Below are positions 45,031 through 53,330 of a DNA stretch of 64,000 bases, in pieces. The notes under the pieces are model-generated. The model ran no database searches. It saw only the letters and a program-made list of their open reading frames with translations, and was not told where the DNA came from. Each line of letters opens with the position of its first letter. Position 1 is the stretch's first letter. The translations under genes were made by a program, and so were the position numbers. This DNA is from Lunularia cruciata (Eukaryota; Streptophyta; Marchantiopsida; Lunulariales; Lunulariaceae): assembly GCA_948567375.1 (NCBI GenBank), contig CAOYZS010000005.1, forward strand, positions 868,001 through 932,000, read 5' to 3'.

Positions 45031-45148
45031 GTAACAATCTTGAGATAGGAAGAGGTACATATGAAGAGGTGGTTTGTCAGTTTGTATCTGTAGGTAGGAA
45101 GAGATGTTAGGAAGCGGTACATCAGTAGGAAGAACTACCGTTTGCTTC

Positions 45149-45158
45149 AATATTTAAG
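45149..45158 (+). promoter_or_regulatory. TATA box of the 5' LTR
   Basis: AATATTTAAG, 118 bases after the U3 frame stop and about 670 bases before the LTR end, the same place as in other copies. It would drive the genomic transcript that reads through R-U5 and gag-pol. Confidence 0.7.
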
Positions 45159-45836
45159 GGGAACATTTGCAGTACTACGTTGTTTAGTATTCAAATTTCT
45201 GAAGATAGATAAAGCAAAGTGCTAGTTTTAAGTGCTTGTCGCTTGAGCTTAATTCCAATGTCAATTCTGTGTTTGTGTTTGTGAGTGTGTGGAGAAATTC
45301 AAAGTGCAAATCAATGTATATGTGGATGTTGGATTTTGCAGCCTTGATCTTCATTTTGTGTGTTGATCCTGAGTGAAGTGCATTGGAGCAATGCCTTGAC
45401 AGATCTGAGAGGAATTGTAGTGTTGGTAGTATTCTGCATTTGTGAGTGCAGCACGAAGTTGATGTGAAGCAATTTTGATCGAGGAAGTTGTGCCTATAGT
45501 GGAGGGGTGGAACACAATTCTGAGGTGAAATCATTCTTTGCAATGAAGTGCCGTCTTCAGGAGAATGTGAATCATCACAATCAAGAGTTGTTTGAACAGA
45601 ATTTGCTATGTTGTGATTATGTGTGTGTGTATTTGTGACAAGTTGTCAAGATTGTGAGCTTGTTACTCTCTTTTGGGTGTAGTTTCTACCTGAGAGATCA
45701 AAGAAGAAATCAAGAAGAACTACAAGTTACTGTTTGACTTTGTATTTGACCAATTCTGAATCGTATCTTTGTAGGAACAAACTTTACTTACCCAATTACT
45801 GCAAAAGTGATATTTTCTGGGTTGTCATATGATTTT

Positions 45837-45854
45837 TGGGGCCGCTGCCAAGGA
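45837..45854 (+). other. Primer-binding site, tRNA-Asp type
   Basis: TGGGGCCGCTGCCAAGGA, seven bases after the LTR end, differs at four positions from TGGCGCCGTTGCCGGGGA. The minus-strand copies at 61962-61979 and 63135-63152 keep a nearly perfect version, which supports tRNA-Asp as primer. Confidence 0.87.
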
Positions 45855-45917
45855 TACAAAACTCGGAAGTGGAAGAATACAAAGCCAAATTCAAAATTGG
45901 GCGTCAAAGCAATATGA

Positions 45918-47954
45918 ATGTCTACATCAAGAGAACAATGGGAAGAGAGAGTTCAAAGACAAATGTTGCATCATGAAGAAGAAGAACATCTGGAGATCTA
46001 ATCTACTTTGGCCAAAACTGAGCAAGAAGCGTTGGACTTTCAACTTCTTCACAAAGTTCAAGAAGCTTTGCAAGAACTCAAACAAAAGAAATGTGAAGGA
46101 GGGTGGCAAGGCTACTTTTTGTCCCCATCTTCCAAGAAGAAGAAAGACTCGAGTAGGTAGACATATGCATTATGACCTAGTATGCCGACTTCCTCCAAAG
46201 TTGTAAAGGAAGTCAAATTCATTAAGAAGTTTGTTCATGAAAAGACAACACAAACACTTACAGAAGAAGAGTGTCAACATCTTGTACGAACGATCCCTTG
46301 GTTGTCCCAAAGGAATTTTGAGGACCATTTGGAAGGTGTGGAACCTCTATCTTCTAATCGGGTTGAAGTTGACACAACCAGAGAAGAAGAAATTGTCGAA
46401 GAAGACCCCACTTTGAATTTGACTAATTGGAACCCTTGGGCAGCCAACATGGCGTCCATACCAAGCAGCTCTTTGGTTCCCTCAAGTTCAAACTTACCTC
46501 AGTCGATTCTCCCGCATCAAATGATGACTTCGTTACTTGTGACCCGACACGCCTATCAAAAGTATAAGGGGACAGAACAAGACAAAGACCCTAATGAATT
46601 AATCAAGGAGTTCGAAGTCATTTCCTTTGCCAACAAGGAACATGAATTTGCGGATCGACTGTGGATTTTTCCAAGTCTGCTCCGAAAGAAAGCTCGGAGC
46701 TGGTACACCCATGTAACTCAAAAGGGGTTCACACCAACAAACTAGGCAGACTTACAAAATGGCTTCCTGGAACAATTTTGGGAAGTGGATTATGATACAA
46801 GTGTCTTTGCAGCACTTAATGATTTGGACCAAGGGAAGAAGGAAAAATTGAGAGATTATTCTGAGCGGTTCATGGCCTTATTGAACCAAGTTCCGAAACA
46901 ATCCAATGTGGTGGGTTATTCCAATGCCCAAGCCATTACTTGGTTTCCTGGAGGGCTTTCACCAGAGATTTGAATCTTTGCCAGGGAGAGGAATGTAACT
47001 TCCCTAGACAAAGTCCTCAAACATGTTGCCCAATATGAGGCAGCTCACTCTCACTCGTCCAGCAACCAAAGAAATCAGGAGAAGAAGGGCAAGAAGCCTA
47101 GACAAAGAGCTTCTCGCAACACCTCTCCTTCTTTGGAGGAATCCTCCACATCTTTGAGTTCTTCTTCAGAATCCAACAAAAAACCCAAGCCGCGAAGAAT
47201 ATGAAGACGTGGAGGAAAGAAGCCAGTAACACCGCCAACAAAGAATGTACCTAAGGCGGATCAGAAGCTGGAAACTCTTATTAAAGAGTTCATGGATTTC
47301 AAGATCCAGATGATTGGGGCTAAGGACCAAAGAAAGCCCCCATCATTTGGTCAACCAAATGTATGGTGCACTACGTGTGGTAAATCTGGCCACGCTAATA
47401 TGGACTGTTTGACCCACATTGCATTTCCAGTGCAACAAATTGATTGGGTCCCTGGTTGGGACCAGAGTGAGGAAGAAGAGGCTATATACCAAACCCAAGA
47501 GATACAATCTCCGACGAGCACATCATATCAAGGTCCCATGTATGGACTAAGAGAGTACAATAATAATGCTCCCTCACAAAGACCACCGATGGGCGGCCAA
47601 AATAGACCTCAAAATGTTGCACTGGGTGCTTGTTACAATTGTGGCTCGATGGGACATTGGTCTCCAAATTGTTTGGAGCCAGGATGGCAAATTGGGTACG
47701 TGCCCCTTTGTGGAAATTGTAAAGGATTGGGGCACACGGGAAATCAGTGCCCGCAACCACCCAATCCAAAGCCCCCTGTAAAGTATGTACAGACCCCCGC
47801 TGAGTGTGTTGCGCTCCAAGCGCAGGGGGATACGAATGTAAATTGTATCACACTTGAAGAAGAGAGACCTCAAGAAGGGAGTCCTGCTTCAGAAGGAGAA
47901 TGGCCAGACCTCAAAATCTTGAAGGTAGAAACCCGCACAGGGAGGAAGAATTGA
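45918..47954 (+). pseudogene. gag with three CCHC zinc knuckles
   Basis: Translation starts at MSTSREQWEERVQRQMLHHE (45918). An N-terminal coiled coil is followed by the capsid-like region (RHAYQKYKGTEQDKDPNELI, KKARSWYTHVTQKGF, DYDTSVFAALNDLDQGKK, AQAITWFPGGLSPE), a basic Ser/Lys/Arg-rich linker (47080-47290) and three knuckles: CTTCGKSGHANMDC (47367-47408), CYNCGSMGHWSPNC (47631-47672) and CGNCKGLGHTGNQC (47709-47750). The frame is uninterrupted by shifts. Only in-frame stops occur, the first at 45999. It stays in phase with the protease and RT downstream, so gag and pol are one polyprotein. It would build the particle and package RNA. Confidence 0.9.
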
Positions 47955-49020
47955 GCTCCCAAAGAAGTGAGTACTATGTCTTTGTCTTCATGAAAAGCAA
48001 AGAGACTCCGAATAAAAGCTATTCTTTTTGCTAAAGACGAAAAGGTCCTAGCAAAAGCTAAAGTAAAAGCCTTGCAGAAAGAAATTAAGGAAGCAGTACT
48101 CCGCACGTAGGAGATGAGTTTGGAGGAGAGTACAAAGACATAACCTCTAGTTTTTCCGGCGGATATCAGGTCCAAAGTAAAAGACTTGATCCAAGCCAAA
48201 GTCGGGCAACCCGATGATCATTGGGTCAAGGACATACGTACTCCGATTACTATCCTTAAGCACCCCAAAGTCCAATTTGAACAAGCATAAACTTCAGATC
48301 CAAAGACAAAGGTGAAGTAGGTGAAATTGGGAGGAGTTCCATAGTATGATATTGTGGCAGATATGGTGTCTACAAGTGCTAATGTCACATTTAAACAATT
48401 GTGGGAGGACAACAAGCTGTACAAAAAGCAGCTAAGTTCAGCCCTCAAGAAAGTAAGGGCGATGACTAAGAAAGACTTGCCCACAATTTATCGTATTGAA
48501 CAAGAAGATTTGGGATCTCCCTTGGTGGATGCGGAGATAGCAGGCTGTATGATCACATCCATACCCATTGATTTGGGGTCGGGTGTGAATGTCATGACAG
48601 AAGACACTGCACATTGATTGGGATATACAACATTTGAACCAACACTCCAAATTCTGAAATTTGCGGATCAAACTAGGAGACGGCCCTTGGGCATATTGTT
48701 GAATATCACCACAAATCATTGGAAGGGTGCTCTTCAAATTGAATTACATTATGTTGCGACCAGTAACCAAAACTGGTTATCCTCTCTTGATTGGAAGACC
48801 CTGGTTGTACAATGCCCAGGTCATGGTGGATTGGCACCAACAAAAATTAAGATTTAAAGACATTTCATCCAAAGAGCAAAAGCTGGTGACTGTAAGTTGG
48901 ACGAAGGTTCCTCACCTTGGGGAAACTACTTTGTTAGAAGACAAAGATGAATCCACAAATTCATCGTCTTCATCTTCCAAAGACTCTAAGATGAAGTCCA
49001 AGTTAATTACCTGGAATGCT
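47955..49020 (+). pseudogene. Aspartic protease domain
   Basis: A Lys-rich linker (VLAKAKVKALQKEIKEA) leads into the open frame 48354-48617 with LYKKQLSSALKKVRAMTKKD, LPTIYRIEQEDLGSPLVD and the active site IPIDLGSGVNVM (48570 on; DLG replaces the usual DSG/DTG). The second loop, TKTGYPLLIGRPWLYNAQ, is in another frame at 48760-48820. A frameshift near 48700 is reversed near 48990. Stops at several Gln/Arg/Trp codons. The enzyme would process the polyprotein. Confidence 0.83.
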
Positions 49021-49166
49021 ACGGGGTAAAGCTCAAAGACAAAGACCCATACAACATTGCCTCGGGTGAACAAGACTTGGAGGAAGGGGGTTTGACGGTA
49101 GTACATCTCGGATTGAGCCGAGTGAGCCTTGTGGAAGGCGCCATCAACCCCGATGACTATTAAGAT

Positions 49167-50195
49167 GTGGTCTTGACTAAAGGAAAATTTTTGAAGATTT
49201 CAAAGTCAGTCACTGTGGAGGAGTTGGTAGGATACACTGCCCTGTTTATAGAATTCCAAGATGTATTCACCTGGTCTATTGATCAAATGTCGGGAATTCC
49301 ACAAGAATTTGGACAACATCAGATTGATCTAGTTGAAGGTGTAGTTCCGGTTCGCCAAAGACAATACCGCCTGAACCCAAAGTACTCCCTCTTGGTGAAA
49401 GATGAAATTGACAAGTACTTAGGGGCCGGAATAATCTTTCCTGTCTTGAGCAATGAGTGGGTTTCCCCCATTATCATCGTTCCAAAGAAGAAGACAGGAA
49501 AGATTCAAGTGTGCCAAGATTTTTGCAAATTAAATGCAGTCACAAGAAAGGATCACCAAGTAGCTAGTCACCCTTGCTATAGTTTTCTCGATGGATTTTC
49601 AAGATATAATCAAGTATCCATTCAAGAAGAGGACAAGGATAAAACTTCATTCACCACCAATTGGGGCACCTTTGCTTACAATCAAATGCCCTTTGGGTTG
49701 TGCAATGCTCCCGCTACTTTCCAACAGATGATGAATGTGATCTTCAAGGATTTCATGCGTAAATTTGTGGAAGTCTTCATTGATGATTTTTGTGTGTTTG
49801 GACAAAGAGATGTACATTTGGATTACCTTCGCCAAACCTTTGAAAGGTTTTATTTTGCCGGTTTGTCATTATACCCGGAGAAATGCTTCTTTGCAATGAA
49901 AGAGGGAATTCTTTTGGGGCATCGGGTGTCAAGCCAAGGTATTGAAGTTGATGCCAAGAAGGTCAAAGTAATCTCAGCTTTGGAATCCTTGAAGAATATC
50001 CGGGAATTGAGAGCCTTCTTAGGACATGTCGGATACTACAGACACTTTGTGTCATCTTATGCGGTGCTGGCTGCACCCCTTACAAAGCTACTGAAGAAAT
50101 CCAAAAACTACTTGTGGGAAGCCATGCAAGAAGATGCTTTCCAAGTATTGAAGCGGAAACTGGTTGAAGCACCAGTTATGAGGGCCCCAAATTGA
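49167..50195 (+). pseudogene. Reverse transcriptase
   Basis: 342 codons without a stop, in phase with gag. Visible motifs: LNPKYSLLVKDEIDKYLGAG, SNEWVSPIIIVPKKKTGKIQ, LDGFSRYNQVSIQEEDKDKT (first catalytic Asp at 49590), FTTNWGTFAYNQMPFGLCNA, the FIDD box (49779-49790; usually YxDD) with FCVFGQRDVHLDYL, and the thumb region up to YRHFVSSYAVLAAPLTKLLK. Compared with the minus-strand copy an 11-residue segment (around PLPFTNTIQ) is missing after KDH at about 49553, removing part of a conserved region, so the enzyme would be impaired despite the open frame. It copies the element RNA into DNA. Confidence 0.93.
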
Positions 50196-50680
50196 GACGC
50201 CCCTTTTCATGTGTATCTAGACACTTTGTCCATGGCAATCAAGGTTGTCTTAAGTCGAAAGGACAAGAAGAAGAAGGACTACCCGGTCTATTAGCCAACC
50301 AACAATTATTAGTCTCAAAAAAGAACTATTCAATGACTAAATGAGAAGCACTCTGGAATGGTGTATGCCTGCAAGAAAGTTTGCTACTACCTACTGGGAT
50401 ACAAGTTCGTCTTCTATGTTGACCATTATGCATTGCAACACTTGGTCAAGAAGGTAGATTTGTCCCGGCAAATTGCATGATGGATCTTGTTGTTACAAGA
50501 ATTCACATACATTGTAAAAGTAAGGAAGGGAGCTTTGCATTCAAATGCGGACTTCTTATCCAAGTTAGAAACTCAAGACCAAGAGTTGGAAATCAATGAT
50601 TGGTTTTCTGATGAAGAGCTATATCATTTGATGGCTGTTCAAAGTACAATGTGTGTGGCTGAATTGCATGTGTCATTGTC
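50196..50680 (+). pseudogene. RNase H and linker
   Basis: FHVYLDTLSMAIKVVLS (first Asp), a stop-ridden middle where YPVYYASRQLSVSEKNY-like sequence is degraded, then VYACKKVCYYLLGYKFVFYV and DHYALQHLVKKVDLSRQIA. The tether ALHSNADFLSKLETQDQELE follows. Five or so stops. A frameshift near 50665 moves the following integrase into another frame. RNase H would remove the RNA template. Only one RNase H domain is present. Confidence 0.83.
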
Positions 50681-51945
50681 CTGAGGGGCTGGACCCGGAG
50701 CAAAGGGCAGTCTTCCTCCAAAAAATGGGACTGTACCAATTAAAACACAACATTTTGTTTAAGATGGGCAAAGATGAAGTACTTTGGAGATGTTTGGAAG
50801 CATATGAAGTCAGAGGAGTCATTGAATCCTTACACTCAGAAGCATTAGGAGGAAATTATGCCCTGAAAAATATGGTGAAGAAAATCCTTTCAGTAGGGTA
50901 TTGGTGGCCTACAATGTATAAAGATACTCACGCCTATATTCAAAGTTGTGATGCTTGTCAAAGAACAAGGAAACCAACGGCGAATTCCCAACGGCCTTTG
51001 AAACCAATTTTGCCCCTGGCCCCATTTGAGAAATGGGGTATTGATTTTGTGGGCCCTATTCAACCAGTGACCCGTGTCATGAGGAAGAGGTACATCCTGG
51101 CATGCACCAATTATGCTACCAAGATGGTGGAAGCAGAGGCAACACGAAGAGATGATGCAAAAACAGTTGCAGAATTTTTCTTCTGAAACATCATTTCCCA
51201 TTATGGGTGTCCTTTGGAATTGGTCAGTGATTGGGGAACCCATTTTTTGAACTTTATGGTGGAAGCGTTAACCAAGTACTTCCAAATTAAACATCAAAAG
51301 ACCATGCCTTACAACCCAAAAGCAAATGAACTCACAAAGAAGGCCAACGGATTGTTGTGCAAAATTTTGAACAAGGTAGCAGTCAATTATGCCTACGAAT
51401 GGGACACAAAGTTACCTGCAGCTTTGTGGGCATTTCGAACAACTCAAAAGATTACTACCAAGCAAACTCCTTACTTCTTGACATACGGATTGCATCCCAT
51501 ATTACCAGTTGAATTTGAAGTACCAACATATCAAATTCTTTGTGAAGAACGCTTGTCGGAGGAAGAAAGCCAAGATCTTTGGATCCATCAACTGATGTGG
51601 TTAGAAGAGAGAAGGAACAATGCAATGCAAACTATGAAGGAAGTCCAAGAACAACAGAAGGTTAGGCACGATAAAAGAATCAAACTTGTGGCTGTTTAGG
51701 AGGGAGACTTGGTATTGTTATATGACAATCGCCGCATATTTTTTCCAGGAAAATTACATTTGAGGTGGATGGGGCTGTATTGCGTGATGCACATATATGT
51801 CAATGGCTCTATTCAACTTGCAAACTTGGACGGCAATCCTTTTGCCACTCGCATCAACGGGTGGAGGGTAAGAAAATATTGGACCACAGACCCAACTTTG
51901 TATAAAGAACCACTTGTCAGTGTTCGCGAGGACGCTCACATTTGA
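50653..51945 (+). pseudogene. Integrase with GPY/F-like tail
   Basis: The zinc region has LHSEALGGNYALKN (second His changed to Asn) and SCDACQRTRKP (50947 on). The core has the first Asp in GIDFVGPIQ (51043) and the second in SDWGTHF (51229). The expected Glu is Lys at 51337 (NELTKKANG, against NGLTERKMG in the minus-strand copy), which would abolish activity. The tail reads GDLVLLYDNRRIFFPGKLHL, RWMGLYCVMHIYVNGSIQL, NGWRVRKYW and ends EDAHI at the stop 51943-51945. Stops occur at about 51184 and 51700. No chromodomain follows; the polypurine tract begins within the stop codon. Confidence 0.9.
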
Positions 51946-51954
51946 GGGAGGGGG
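51944..51954 (+). other. Polypurine tract overlapping the pol stop
   Basis: GAGGGAGGGGG begins on the last two bases of the TGA stop, and TA separates it from the LTR start at 51957. The same arrangement occurs in the minus-strand copies, so no separate gene exists between pol and the LTR. Confidence 0.9.
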
Positions 51955-51956
51955 TA

Positions 51957-53330
51957 TGTGGTGCCCACATTTTTTGTTTTTTCTATTTATTAGCATTTAA
52001 GGGAAGAAGTAAGCACGGAAAGCCAAATTGCGGAAGAAGTAATGGATGGAAGGGACTTTGGAGGAAATCTGAAGAAGGAGAGATCGAATCTGATGATGGA
52101 CGTACTCAGAAGAGGCATACGACGGAAAAAGTCCAAAGAGCATTGTCTTTGGGTTGGAAAGTGCAAGTGATACGAAGACCGTCTAACAACCTTGGTATGT
52201 GGCAAGAAAGTACACTTCAAGAAACGGCGGAGGCAGAAGAAGCATGTCTTGATAGTGACAGGACAGCAACACACAGAAGAGGGGAAGTCAAATTTGAAGT
52301 CGACTGATGAATGACTACAATTTGAGGTAATATAAAATTGCAATTGTGCAGGGACAAGTTGAATATGCAAAGTAAATTTCCAATTCCTTTGAGTAGTCAT
52401 CATGCAATAATGCGTGTCCGGAAGCCAATTGAGAGAGCAATTTTCTGAAATCGAGAAGGGGTTAGAGTGTCTCGTCCAAGAGAAGGCATAGTCTTTCAGT
52501 GCTGAAGATCAAGAGAGTAGATCATGGCAAAGAAGGTCACAAATGTTCCGGGGGTGCGAAGTTTCACAATTCGTAGGTTAGATGTGCCTGAATCAAGGTC
52601 TTAAAAAGACTTTGTATTATGTTTTTAGCATGGAATTGGAATTTCAATTTCCAAGAGTGATGGCAGAGATAGCTACCAGTAATTGTGAAGAGGGCCCCGA
52701 AGTAGAAGGGAAGAGAGGGAATTTGGGTCGATGGACTGAGTCGGATTGGAAGTTAGTGTTGGGGAAGGAAGCAAGAGAAGCAACAGGGAGCACCTTCTAT
52801 TGGAAGTGTGATGCTGCAAAAGAGATGGTGGAAATCCAAAATTCTTTCTTTGCTCCAAGAACCACGAATGGGTACAAGGTGGAGTCCTATTGGGATCCGA
52901 TTAGAAGAAGTATCGTGGGGGCAATTATAGCCATGTTTAAGCCAAAACAAACAACTTACGTGAACATGCAGCAAGCGGTCTTCTTCCACCAGATGTTTGC
53001 ATGGGTAAAGGTAAATTGGGCAAAGTGTTTTCACCACCGAACGAGGTAGATGGTGATCAATTGGAGGACAAGTTTGCCTCCACATTATTTTGCACCATTT
53101 GCAACACATTTCTACTTCGGGTTGAATTTGCTAACAATGGAGGAGAGGCATCACATGGTGTCACATTTCCATCCTGATTTAAGACGGGAAGCAGATGAAG
53201 AAGAGCGACAATATATGACACACCTGCAAGCCAATGATGATCACTTCTTGAAGATAGGACAATGAAAGATGGAAGAAGTCACAAGTTTGAAGAAGAAGAA
53301 GAGCAGTAAACCCAAAGAAGCAAAGTCACA
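51957..53330 (+). repeat. 3' LTR, first 1.4 kb, cut by a nested element
   Basis: Starts TGTGGTGCCCACATTTTTTG and aligns with the 5' LTR from 42072 to about 43450, ending AAGCAAAGTCACA where TGTGACAACCC of the minus-strand element begins. TCACA at 53326-53330 is the likely target sequence. Its second copy lies outside the window. Confidence 0.9.
52410..53330 (+). pseudogene. U3 protein of the 3' LTR, N-terminal domain
   Basis: It starts at MRVRKPIEREIF-like sequence at 52410. The frame 52582-53049 is open for 155 codons (CEEGPEVEGKRGNLGRWTES, TGSTFYWKCDAAKEMVEIQN, NGYKVESYWDPIRRSIVGAI, FKPKQTTYVNMQQAVFFHQM). After one stop (53047) it goes on in the same frame with MVINWRTSLPPHYFAPFATH, HFHPDLRREADEEERQYMTH and a stop at 53263. 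This is the best preserved N-terminal domain on the plus strand. It is truncated at the start of the linker by the nested insertion. Confidence 0.83.

Larger units (their letters stand above)
42072..45829 (+). repeat. 5' LTR (3758 bp) with U3 coding region
   Basis: Starts TGTGGTGCCTACATTC and ends TTCTGGGTTGTCATA (CACA mutated to CATA). It holds the U3 leader, the U3 frame (42526-45030), the TATA box (45149-45158) and R-U5. The identical start is repeated at 51957 directly after pol, which proves that the coding region is part of the LTR. Confidence 0.93.
42072..53330 (+). mobile_element. Best-preserved family-1 Ty3/gypsy element
   Basis: 5' LTR 42072-45829, PBS 45837-45854, gag-pol 45918-51945, polypurine tract 51944-51954, 3' LTR 51957-53330, cut by the insertion of the minus-strand element at 53331. 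The two LTRs match base for base over most of their first several hundred positions, including the start of the U3 reading frame. The left flank 5-mer is AGTGT. The matching right flank lies outside the window. Confidence 0.92.

Noticed and set aside
51700-51945. Chromodomain or second RNase H at the pol end
   Set aside because: The integrase tail ends in EDAHI with no chromodomain residues, and only one RNase H was found between RT and integrase, so neither the chromovirus nor the Tat-type double RNase H layout applies.
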